13,989 nt of DNA from Candidatus Margulisiibacteriota bacterium (lineage in GTDB: Bacteria > Margulisbacteria > WOR-1 > XYC2-FULL-46-14 > JAHJBW01). The notes under the pieces are model-generated. The model was not told the DNA's origin. It saw nothing but the letters and a program-made list of their open reading frames with translations, and made no database searches. Where the stretch lies: positions 1 to 13,989 of the forward strand of contig JAHJBW010000078.1 of NCBI GenBank assembly GCA_018813405.1, given 5' to 3'. The number at the start of each line of letters is the position of its first letter. The first letter of the stretch is position 1. A program made the position numbers and the translations under genes. This document shows, one piece after another, positions 7,801 to 13,989 of the stretch.

Positions 7801-8642
7801 GCAACATACCCAACTCTACACCAAAATATTTGCGACAGAGCATGGTCATAAACTTTTTGAACGCGGTCATGATCGAAAGGGTTGGCGAGCAGTTCGTAAG
7901 GGATGGCCTTATGAAAGGCGATATCCTTTCAGTCTTTGGAGGGACGGTCGGCATATGGCCCCTGTTAGACCTTGTATATACTTCCAAAGGCCTGGGATTA
8001 AACTCCGGCATAGAGCCGGTGCTGGTGGACAACAACAGCATGTTCCTGCACCACACGGCAGAAAGGCAAAAACCCGCCAACCCGGGCATGATCCAACCGC
8101 CCACTCCCCCGAGACCAAAACCGACCGGGCCGGGACCTTCCGGCCTTTACGGCGCGGATGGCAAGCCAATGTCCGACCAGGCAGGGAAAAGCTTGATAAG
8201 CGCTCCACCCTCGAGAGCAAGCGTCACAGCAATGCTCGAACCGCAACTGGTGATCTTTGGCGCGGACGGAAGACCGACGGTTAAAAAAGGCGGAAGACCG
8301 GTCGAGGACGTAAAGCCCGCAAAAGACAAACCAGGCATTATAGAAAAAGCGGCAAGAAAAGTCAGAAAAGCAAAATTTGGGCTTTTGAACGGCGGCATGG
8401 GAGAGATAGTACCCCCCAGCACACCAAAAGCAGAAGAGGAAAAACCGGCCGAAGGCTTTAAGGTAGTGGACCGCAGGGTACCGGCCGCGTCAGCCATTTC
8501 TGGTGACCTTAACCGTGAGCAGTACAGGAAACCGCGGGCTGGCAAGACTGGATTGGCTGAAGAAAAAGAGACCAGGCAGGACGGCAATTCCGGCATTATT
8601 ATCATCGACCGCAGGCCCGATTTTTATGAGGAGGTGGCCTAA
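4821..8642 (+). CDS. Giant membrane protein with GT2-like SED...QxxRW segment, 1273 aa
   Basis: The function of the whole is unknown. Residues 1-700 look soluble and helical, with a Lys/Glu-rich coiled-coil-like part at about 305-376 and a W-D-T-D motif at 530-533. Hydrophobic segments lie at about 724-748, 748-778, 800-817, 887-905, 918-935 and 1033-1055. Inside this core, S797-E-D799 and Q835-K-L-R-W839 are 36 residues apart with Gly at 810. That spacing matches my memory of the TED / QxxRW region of cellulose-synthase-type processive glycosyltransferases, and a later F-N-V-T-G-E near 980 recalls their F-x-V-T-P-K-G end. A normal GT-A nucleotide-binding half directly before SED is not visible; membrane helices stand there instead. 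So this is either a highly divergent synthase or a non-catalytic derivative. The last ~200 residues are Pro/Lys-rich with two duplicated motifs. ATG 4821 is chosen over GTG 4812 because of the SD; the start overlaps the previous gene by 8 bases. Confidence 0.88.
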   Translation: MVNQVRPPASPEQRIRPFSEFLRTKGKILIKNRLFEAMKPYSGAAKNPVLMQELDRVVDECHKHMLEIGDMGLMERMDEYQEIVTGKAPILKFMPDVDYKNISKDEMELLIKFSRIWEGIWGKGKAENIVAEQVGFTHEQRMAGFMQRAMMWYTKGQHGFPIAPIFVQKHIYNGVVRLMQLTPNPQENNALLRQKGITTLDIYKDLQRHIMMGKSYKEAAKLVFKAFDIDEDQAKHARTYFVRKPLRRFIFKSIKSSEHADSSNHIYHNLEQCAREVALMTHAFEVANKFARGTKQDAKDHINDLVKTKKSDRKMRKQLEAILAEEVEEWKASEKAHKKANEKMAAAVVLRNKGKNKKAKKLEKEADQLKRLNFYGDKSLFACRYRHRKKHPILARPLFDKDGNYTAPTFEECMTLLVTKAPLAYEFNDNGLMKSEGKMLFDLARIVQERIDSNDQNLTSLKGRAYKHYRDLDPVEGRRLDQFRRTMRIEIRNLLGQEKYAKQGIKNYADWELHSLPRVDEEWGELRTIWDTDNIAYEEFMHGLVFFGPEYGGLTRHNIEVLHRVENYKLIHKALLITLQKWRDSKLHGLLARSRNNKGIDPSQVFNRHLIEAATGTHTGYAGHDLLDMLYLTMHSDTLENPQITESMGRKLLSRTFFTENFHDPGKAPKWADVKKAWHDVSWKKGKLTLMQTSLTAGANYLARLFGRESIWDVFAGIDFTLRATYTISGAFTAVTAALSILSGATAAAALLPFYGWVLGVSFGTWAALKGIAWLGGRDMYIHQSVSVARNYEFDASEDLLFSLFCFITGFTVLWDPGHLQQNDCTTSLRADMAQKLRWQAQNARLFRLFMIWALHYHETAGFKQAFDAVTPCVYNNWGMAATFNRIGVWSFIAFGMPPMLMPNNDLAAVPGQTLLNWIFEIALTNYTLIEGTVRISNASEGTPSMGTTYNFGYQNMYVPFNIENVRRRLWNMFSAGFNVTGEVAAPQMDAPWGNIPNSTPKYLRQSMVINFLNAVMIERVGEQFVRDGLMKGDILSVFGGTVGIWPLLDLVYTSKGLGLNSGIEPVLVDNNSMFLHHTAERQKPANPGMIQPPTPPRPKPTGPGPSGLYGADGKPMSDQAGKSLISAPPSRASVTAMLEPQLVIFGADGRPTVKKGGRPVEDVKPAKDKPGIIEKAARKVRKAKFGLLNGGMGEIVPPSTPKAEEEKPAEGFKVVDRRVPAASAISGDLNREQYRKPRAGKTGLAEEKETRQDGNSGIIIIDRRPDFYEEVA
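8142..8624 (+). repeat. Two pairs of duplicated motifs in the Pro-rich C-terminal tail
   Basis: Y-G-A-D-G-K-P (residues 1110-1116) recurs as F-G-A-D-G-R-P (1146-1152), with DNA GGCGCGGATGGC at 8151 and GGCGCGGACGGA at 8259. V-V-D-R-R (1215-1219) recurs as I-I-D-R-R (1261-1265), and both share GACCGCAGG. The tail is otherwise low in complexity, rich in Pro, Lys and Gly, and lies after the last hydrophobic segment. It looks like a flexible tail with paired short linear motifs, perhaps for binding a partner. Confidence 0.6.
8629..8636 (+). promoter_or_regulatory. Ribosome binding site of the small gene
   Basis: AGGAGGTG is a perfect SD core with 7 bases to ATG 8644. An in-frame ATG at 8626 would put the SD inside the gene and is less likely. 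The far-upstream in-frame start at 8503 has no such site and would overlap the second giant gene by 140 bases. Confidence 0.8.
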
Positions 8643-8643
8643 A

Positions 8644-9228
8644 ATGAGAGTTCTAAAAGTAGCAAGAACATTGGCACTTATCTCGATGGTATCTATAGGG
8701 GCCAAGGGCATATGGCACGCGGGAAAAGCCGTCCAAGAAGGCCGTAAAATGCCGTTTATGGACCAGTCCGCGCCGACAGCAATTGTGCCGCCGCCTGTCC
8801 TTTCTTTGCCAGAGGGCGTTGCTGGCCCAATCATGACCCCTTTGTCAGATGGGCTTAAGAAAAAGATGGCGGCAGTTGAGAAGGATATTTTTGATCCAAA
8901 GACGGGATTTGTCCTTTCCTTTGGCCTTGAGCAGGACAGGAAAGGGCTAGTGAAAGCGATAGAGGGAGAGGAACCTTTACTGGGTATTATGTCCCTTACC
9001 CAGTCCGATCAGGTAGTTGACGAAGGAGATGCTTACCTTGGTGAAGGGGTCTGCGCGGTACCTAAAGGAACAAAGATGAGCGAAAAGACCTTGAGCGACC
9101 AGACAAAGTTCGAGGCATCAATGAGGTTCTTGAGAGAGCACAGGACCGGCCAGCTCCATCAGCTTTATAAGTGGAGAGCCTTTCCTTTTACCCGCGTGAA
9201 AGAAGAAGAGGAGGTGCAAAAGAAATGA
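8644..9228 (+). CDS. Small protein with signal-peptide-like N-terminus, 194 aa, unknown
   Basis: I recognise no family. The N-terminus has a basic n-region (M-R-V-L-K-V-A-R), a hydrophobic run T-L-A-L-I-S-M-V-S-I-G, and then A-K-G. This fits a Sec signal peptide or a single N-terminal membrane anchor, so most of the protein is probably in the periplasm or on the membrane. There is no Cys near the end of the hydrophobic run, so a lipoprotein is unlikely; the only Cys is residue 137. A short Pro-rich stretch near 50-60 is followed by a small, mixed-charge domain, and the last residues are a run of Glu and Lys. It starts 1 base after the previous stop and overlaps the next start by ATGA, so it should be made together with its giant neighbours. 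It is the only small gene in the set and could be an exported partner or regulator of the membrane proteins. Confidence 0.85.
   Translation: MRVLKVARTLALISMVSIGAKGIWHAGKAVQEGRKMPFMDQSAPTAIVPPPVLSLPEGVAGPIMTPLSDGLKKKMAAVEKDIFDPKTGFVLSFGLEQDRKGLVKAIEGEEPLLGIMSLTQSDQVVDEGDAYLGEGVCAVPKGTKMSEKTLSDQTKFEASMRFLREHRTGQLHQLYKWRAFPFTRVKEEEEVQKK
9209..9216 (+). promoter_or_regulatory. Ribosome binding site deciding the start of the third giant gene
   Basis: AGGAGGTG lies 8 bases before ATG 9225, which itself overlaps the preceding TGA as ATGA. This selects 9225 over the in-frame upstream start at 9171. Confidence 0.85.
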
Positions 9229-12200
9229 GCGGCAATGACAGCATATATTCAATAAACAGGGTCTTGAACGTCTACAACCGCATAGCGGGAAAGGACGACA
9301 AGAAAGAGAGCGTTCCCACCGCTCCCCTTGACATAGCCGCCAACGCGACCGCCCTGACAGTGATGGGGCCATTTGGCCTGCTGGCCGGTTTTTCGTTTAA
9401 CTTTGACGGTTTAGCAAAACTGCTGGGCAGTACCGACGCCTGGGAAATAACCGGCACTGACGACAGGGAAGCGATCCCCACCCCCGAGCTGGAGCGGGTG
9501 ATCCGCGAAACCAGGAAGTGCGACGGCAAAGGTGAAAAATGTATTACCATTGAAGAAGGTATTAGATTTTTGACCGTTTCCGACACTTACGAAGCGTCCG
9601 ACGCCGCCATCAAAATAGCAGCCGACCTTATTATGGCCCTGCAGAACATGAAAGACGGCGTCTGGGACAAAAAAGAATACGACAAGCTCGAGACCATGCT
9701 GGCCAACCTGATCCCCCGCATCAGGGACATACTGGTGGAAAGGGTCAAAGGACGCTACATACTTACCCCCTCCGACAGGTGGGGCGAAAGGGACTACAAG
9801 GATTGCGTGACCTTTATCCCTTCATATGCTGACCTTTCAGCCATGCTGCTTATCGCCCAATATCTTTACCAGAGTGGCGACACCGAGAATGCCGCGTTTT
9901 TCATGAAACTGCTAAAAGACAGCATGGATGCCATTATGGCCACCTACCAGTGGGCAAAACAAAGACTGCCCGCGATAGAAAAAATGATCAAGCCCCAGGT
10001 GGAAGCTTTCAACAGGCTGAAAGATGACAAAGAAAAAGACAAGCATTTTACCACCATTGAGGCCAGACAGATCAACTTTATTATCAGCATGCTCAATCAC
10101 TTAAAGGTCACTCCTCAGAGGACAAAAGAGCTCAAATCGTTGGGGCTTGAAGTGGTGGACGGCAACTACATGTTCAAAGAAGGCAAAAAGCCTGAAGATT
10201 CGCACTACCTGATAAACAAGGACGGCACCTGGGACGTAAAAACTCAAACCCTTCTTAATGCCATTGCCGTTATCAAAGAACACCGGCTGGACCTTTTCTT
10301 CCCCGATCAGGTCGAGCTTGAGGTCAAAGACAACGGCGAATACGCCGTAAGGATAGAAATGGGTGCCTTTAACCTGGGCCCCACCGAGGGCATGGACTCG
10401 ATCCGCGTTTACTCCGAGCTGGGCAGGTATTTGTATATGACACAACTCTACCCTGCCATGCTGTCAAAAGAAGAATACAAGGAAAATCTGGCAGTGGCTG
10501 ACGATGCCAGAAGGATATTGAACGACATACTCCCCCACCGGCCCGCGGACGAGGTAATAGCCGACAGGTACCGCAATGTGGTGGGACTGGCCAATTATTT
10601 TGTGGCCCACGCCGCCATGGGGCGCGCGGCTGACGCGAAAGAGTATGACGCGAAGCTCGAAAAATATAAAAACCCCCTTGATCCGCAGGACAAAGTTCCG
10701 CAATACTACAACGCCTTTACTTTTTACCGGCTGATGAAATTTCTGGAATTCGTCCAGGGCGGCGGCAGAGAGCTCAACATAAAAGCTTCGAAAGAGGCGC
10801 AAAAGCTTATCAGGACCAAATACGAGAGAAGGCCATTGCCAAGGAAGCCCTTGCCGAAGATGTTCACTTTTGGCGGGGCAATGCCCGAGAACGCTTATGT
10901 CAATTACTTTGCCCGCGCGACCAGAAGGAGCTGCATAATTGGATGTCCTGAAGAAGGCGGCTTTTCCGAGCTTACGCCTGTCACTTCAGCTCAGCTCAAG
11001 AAAGAAGCCATGGACATAAAGAACTCGGACCTGATCAAAGACCACGAGCGGCTTGAAGAAAGGATAAAGAATTCGGATCCCGAGATGGTCTTTTACCTGG
11101 GCGTGGCATTGCAGGAATCAGGTTCTTACCGCGAGGCCGCCAAGGTATTCCTGTACCTGGTAAAGCACATGCCCCAGCCGCGCAACGAGACCGAGCGCAA
11201 GATACTGGACCTTTCACTGCAAAAGATGATAAGCGTCAATCGCGTGTTGAACGTTTCCTTTATTGAGATCGCCGATATTTTTGAGTGGATGTCCGAGCAT
11301 CCCGAGATATGCCACGGCGAAAAGGAAATGTACATACGCGGTTATTTGACCTTTGCCCTTAACCAGATCGAGCGCACCACCGAAGCGCTGGCGCAGGCAA
11401 AGATAGTGCTGGACATCTATGAGCGCGAGATCGGCAGAGCGGACTGGCTGTACCACAACCTGCAGGCGCCAATAGCGGAGCTAAAGCACAAGGGCTTCAA
11501 TTTCCACCAGGTGACCCCCGCGCAAAGACTGCTGGCGCAGGTAATGGCGGACGCGATAGTTTCCATTTCAAGGACCTACAAGGTGGAGCTTGACGAAGAG
11601 TTCAATATCTATGACCAGAAATACTACTTTAAAGATGCGCAAAACCTGCTTGAAATGATACTTTCTGATAAATCCGCATCTCAATTCAAATTCGAGTCAG
11701 TGGAGGCCAAGGGTTTCGCCGCCAGGATCGAATCACTAAAAAAACAGTTGCCCAAAGACATTGGGTCGGACATGATCTTTGTCAAGACCAGGATACTTGA
11801 CAGGATGGTGTGGGAAACATATAACCTGTATCCAAAACGAGCGGCCCGCAACCCCGAGATGACCCGCAAGAAATACGTCGGCAGGATATCAAGGTACAAC
11901 ACCAGTCTTGAGGAGATCGATCTTTCCATTATGACACTCAAAAAGCAGCTCCCCATAATTGACGCGGCAATCGAGGCCGAATTGAAAGGCCGCAACAAGA
12001 ACGCGGATGCGCTTTACAGGTCATATATAGGCATATATCTTTTCCTGGCGCGTCTGACCTATGAAAAGCTTGTGGACATATACAAGATAAGGAACAACAA
12101 CAGAAAAAGAACGGATGAAGAACAAAAGATACAGGACAAATATATAAACCTAGATCTTGGACCGATCAAGACAGAATTCCTGGGATTTTTCGATAGCGCG

Positions 12201-13487
12201 CGAAATATCATCAATGCTTTCCTTCAGGGCTTTGAGAACCCTAAATCTACCTATCTCTCACTCCTTAACAGCAATCTTTTCTCAAAATTGCAAAAGGACA
12301 ACCTGCGTACTACAGTGCTCAGGACGGTTGAAGCCTCTGCAGATCCAAGGAACGACAAGTACATGACCTGGCTCATAAGCGCGCTCGATTTCCGTAAGGG
12401 CGCCATAGAAAGCATGGGACAGCTTTATGTAAAGCTAGAAGAAAGCAGTTTCAGGGAAAAGATCAACATTGCAACAAATGAAGCCTTCGAGATATGTTCG
12501 AGAATGGTCCAAGTAAAGGTCAGCGATGATCAACTGAACACCCAGTATTTGTACCAGGCCGTCCTGCAAACAGGCGAGGTCCTTTATACTACCTTTAATG
12601 TTGCAAAAGACCTGTTCACAAAGATATTCTATCTTATCGACAACGCCTTAAAGGGGTTCCAGCCCCTGCTGCCGGAAGAAAAGAAGTTTCTCGAACAGCA
12701 TGGCCTTTTGAGCGCTTACACTTCCTTAGAGGCCAGACAAAAAGCGGATAAGGCAAAATTCAGGGAGGAATATTCTCAATTCAAGGATTGCGTAAAAAAG
12801 AACCTTCCCCTGCCAAAAGCACTTGCCCATTACCAGACGGAGTACGATAAGTTCGCTGATCTTTACCAGAACAAGCACAGGGAAGCGATCAAATTAATAT
12901 TTCTTTCAATGCTGGATTCACAGGTTGTCAACAGTGATGACCTAAAAGCGTTGGATGAGCTGAAACTGCTGGATATTTACGAGGCCATCCAGAAGAACAA
13001 GGCTTCACTAAAAAAGATGTTCGGCAGAGAGCCCAGTTTTGAAGCCAGCGCCTGGGCCATGCTGGGCAACCTTACCTGGTGGGGCCGCGGCGAGATAGCA
13101 AAATATAAGGAAGCCCAAAAATACTATGAAAAAGCCTTTGAATTCGACTCATATGGTATTGAAGCTCTGCTGGGCATGGCCCAGGTTTACAGCCGTCTGG
13201 GGGATGAAGCAAAAAGCACCAACAAGAAAAAAGATATGAGAGTCCACTACGCAAAATCTTATCAATACATTTTGATGGGTGTCAGGTCCATGGTAAGCGG
13301 CATAGACTTTACCGAAGAGAACAGGAACAGACTGATCGAGCAGCTGCAGGCGCTCTTCAACCAGGACGTGCCGTTAAAAGCAAAGGCCGGCATCCAAAGA
13401 ATATTGAAGGACCGTAAAGGGAAAGACATTACGAGCGAAGACCTAAGGCGCATACATCATCTGGCAAGGAGGGCAAACGCAATATGA
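9225..13487 (+). CDS. Giant helical TPR-like protein, 1420 aa, unknown function
   Basis: The protein is almost entirely helical by residue pattern. Residues 42-68 are hydrophobic and Gly-rich and could be a membrane segment or a buried helix pair; no signal peptide is seen. A TPR-like unit lies at about 618-655 (Y-L-G-V-A-L...Y-R-E-A-A-K-V-F), and a clearer set lies at about 1275-1355 (A-M-L-G-N-L...Y-K-E-A-Q-K-Y-Y-E-K-A-F, then A-L-L-G-M-A-Q-V-Y-S-R-L-G). TPR arrays bind other proteins, so a scaffold or adaptor role for the membrane proteins of the operon is a reasonable inference. Cysteines occur in pairs at 99/106 and 570/574. The octapeptide S-[IV]-N-R-V-L-N-V occurs at 9-16 and 670-677. 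The part from about 12000 to 13050 is visibly poorer in G+C than the rest of the gene. The gene overlaps both neighbours by ATGA. Being cytoplasmic rather than periplasmic is not settled. Confidence 0.9.
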   Translation: MSGNDSIYSINRVLNVYNRIAGKDDKKESVPTAPLDIAANATALTVMGPFGLLAGFSFNFDGLAKLLGSTDAWEITGTDDREAIPTPELERVIRETRKCDGKGEKCITIEEGIRFLTVSDTYEASDAAIKIAADLIMALQNMKDGVWDKKEYDKLETMLANLIPRIRDILVERVKGRYILTPSDRWGERDYKDCVTFIPSYADLSAMLLIAQYLYQSGDTENAAFFMKLLKDSMDAIMATYQWAKQRLPAIEKMIKPQVEAFNRLKDDKEKDKHFTTIEARQINFIISMLNHLKVTPQRTKELKSLGLEVVDGNYMFKEGKKPEDSHYLINKDGTWDVKTQTLLNAIAVIKEHRLDLFFPDQVELEVKDNGEYAVRIEMGAFNLGPTEGMDSIRVYSELGRYLYMTQLYPAMLSKEEYKENLAVADDARRILNDILPHRPADEVIADRYRNVVGLANYFVAHAAMGRAADAKEYDAKLEKYKNPLDPQDKVPQYYNAFTFYRLMKFLEFVQGGGRELNIKASKEAQKLIRTKYERRPLPRKPLPKMFTFGGAMPENAYVNYFARATRRSCIIGCPEEGGFSELTPVTSAQLKKEAMDIKNSDLIKDHERLEERIKNSDPEMVFYLGVALQESGSYREAAKVFLYLVKHMPQPRNETERKILDLSLQKMISVNRVLNVSFIEIADIFEWMSEHPEICHGEKEMYIRGYLTFALNQIERTTEALAQAKIVLDIYEREIGRADWLYHNLQAPIAELKHKGFNFHQVTPAQRLLAQVMADAIVSISRTYKVELDEEFNIYDQKYYFKDAQNLLEMILSDKSASQFKFESVEAKGFAARIESLKKQLPKDIGSDMIFVKTRILDRMVWETYNLYPKRAARNPEMTRKKYVGRISRYNTSLEEIDLSIMTLKKQLPIIDAAIEAELKGRNKNADALYRSYIGIYLFLARLTYEKLVDIYKIRNNNRKRTDEEQKIQDKYINLDLGPIKTEFLGFFDSARNIINAFLQGFENPKSTYLSLLNSNLFSKLQKDNLRTTVLRTVEASADPRNDKYMTWLISALDFRKGAIESMGQLYVKLEESSFREKINIATNEAFEICSRMVQVKVSDDQLNTQYLYQAVLQTGEVLYTTFNVAKDLFTKIFYLIDNALKGFQPLLPEEKKFLEQHGLLSAYTSLEARQKADKAKFREEYSQFKDCVKKNLPLPKALAHYQTEYDKFADLYQNKHREAIKLIFLSMLDSQVVNSDDLKALDELKLLDIYEAIQKNKASLKKMFGREPSFEASAWAMLGNLTWWGRGEIAKYKEAQKYYEKAFEFDSYGIEALLGMAQVYSRLGDEAKSTNKKKDMRVHYAKSYQYILMGVRSMVSGIDFTEENRNRLIEQLQALFNQDVPLKAKAGIQRILKDRKGKDITSEDLRRIHHLARRANAI
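13466..13473 (+). promoter_or_regulatory. Ribosome binding site of the last gene
   Basis: AAGGAGGG inside the end of the previous gene lies 10 bases before ATG 13484, supporting a coupled start at the ATGA overlap. Confidence 0.7.
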
Positions 13488-13989
13488 TAACCTTTGACCC
13501 TTCAAAAAAATTCTTTGACCTGGAACTGGACAGGATAAAGGTGTCTATCCCTGAAAAGGCAGAAAAACCGATACTTATCGCCCAGAGAATGGATACCGCC
13601 AAAAGACTGTCCGCGGTTCTTTCGGACGTCATAAAAGAACCGACCGCGCTGAGGGGCGAGAACTACGATGCCGCCCAGGGCGTTGCAGAAGGGAAAGCAC
13701 AACAGCATTATGACTTTCTTTTCGACAACCTCGACAGTAACAAGGACATACACGGGCGGGCCATTTTTTCTGACCAGTGGGACAGCAAAGATTACGCAGG
13801 CCGCATTATAGGCCTGGCCGGCGAGTTGGGCAAAAAGGCAAGATATTACCTTGGCACTCGCGACTACGGCGCTGCCGCCGCCACATTTTCCAAAGCCCTG
13901 GCTTACTACGACGGGCTTTTGAAAGGTTCGCTCGCTCAAAGGTTTGGCAGGGAAGATAACGACCTTATACGGGCCGTGGCAACAAACAG
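13484..13989 (+). CDS. TPR-like protein, 5' part (runs off window)
   Basis: The ATG overlaps the previous stop as ATGA, and the frame stays open for 168 codons to the window edge without a stop. The visible protein starts M-I-T-F-D-P-S-K-K-F-F and has no signal peptide or membrane segment. Residues of about 114-147 (A-R-Y-Y-L-G-T-R-D-Y-G-A-A-A-A-T-F-S-K-A-L-A-Y-Y) have the Leu-Gly, Tyr, Ala-x-x-x-F and Ala spacing of a tetratricopeptide repeat. It therefore looks like a second helical scaffold beside the 1420-residue protein, and the two may interact. The minus-strand and alternative-frame readings in this stretch are shadows. Full length and function cannot be told from here. Confidence 0.85.
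   Translation, partial: MITFDPSKKFFDLELDRIKVSIPEKAEKPILIAQRMDTAKRLSAVLSDVIKEPTALRGENYDAAQGVAEGKAQQHYDFLFDNLDSNKDIHGRAIFSDQWDSKDYAGRIIGLAGELGKKARYYLGTRDYGAAAATFSKALAYYDGLLKGSLAQRFGREDNDLIRAVATN

Noticed and set aside
7955..8284. 109-codon + strand open frame within the tail of the second giant gene
   Set aside because: Different frame over a Pro/Arg-rich low-complexity region, no SD, and the product is Arg/His-rich as expected for an out-of-frame reading.
8503..8643. Longer in-frame start for the small gene
   Set aside because: No ribosome binding site at 8503, 140-base overlap with the previous gene, whereas AGGAGGTG at the proper distance marks ATG 8644.
9171..9224. Longer in-frame start for the 1420-residue protein
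   Set aside because: ATG 9225 has a perfect SD at 8 bases and an ATGA overlap; the upstream ATG has neither.
9519..10946. Metal site from Cys pairs 99/106 and 570/574 in the TPR-like protein
   Set aside because: The pairs are far apart, of different spacing (C-x6-C and C-x3-C), and have no accompanying His or further Cys pattern of a known zinc or iron-sulphur motif.

Overview
The window is almost fully coding on the + strand and reads as one tightly packed run of very large, unrecognised genes. It starts with the last 51 codons of a gene that looks like an outer-membrane beta-barrel protein (2-157). A 129-base gap follows (158-286), and it is the only real intergenic space. Five genes then follow head to tail: a 1513-residue polytopic membrane protein (287-4828), a 1273-residue protein with a membrane core (4821-8642), a 194-residue protein with a signal-like N-terminus (8644-9228), a 1420-residue helical, TPR-like protein (9225-13487), and the start of a second TPR-like protein that runs off the window (13484-13989). 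Junctions are an 8-base overlap, a 1-base gap and two ATGA overlaps, each preceded by a strong Shine-Dalgarno sequence, so the genes are very probably one translationally coupled operon. The upstream gap is the only place where I see room for a promoter.

The organism is an uncultivated-looking bacterium. The barrel-like C-terminus ending in Phe points to a diderm envelope. Leading SD sequences, mixed GC content, frequent AGG (Arg) and ATA (Ile) codons, and operons of giant proteins without known domains would fit a candidate phylum such as Omnitrophota or a relative, but this is a guess from style and not from a marker gene.

I cannot assign a function to any full gene. The best functional clue is in the second large protein. 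Residues 797-839 carry an S-E-D motif and a Q-K-L-R-W motif whose Asp-to-Gln spacing of 36 residues, with a Gly 11 residues after the Asp, matches by my recollection the TED...QxxRW acceptor region of processive family 2 glycosyltransferases (cellulose-synthase type). Membrane segments follow, as they do in that family. The first protein has a weaker echo: six N-terminal membrane segments, then a V-L-D-N-D motif and an acidic/R-E-T-R-F pair at roughly the expected distances. A working hypothesis is an inner-membrane apparatus with one or two divergent or decayed glycosyltransferase-like cores, an exported small protein, and TPR scaffolds, perhaps for an envelope polysaccharide. This is inference. 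I found no tRNA, rRNA, CRISPR array, insertion sequence or transposase.
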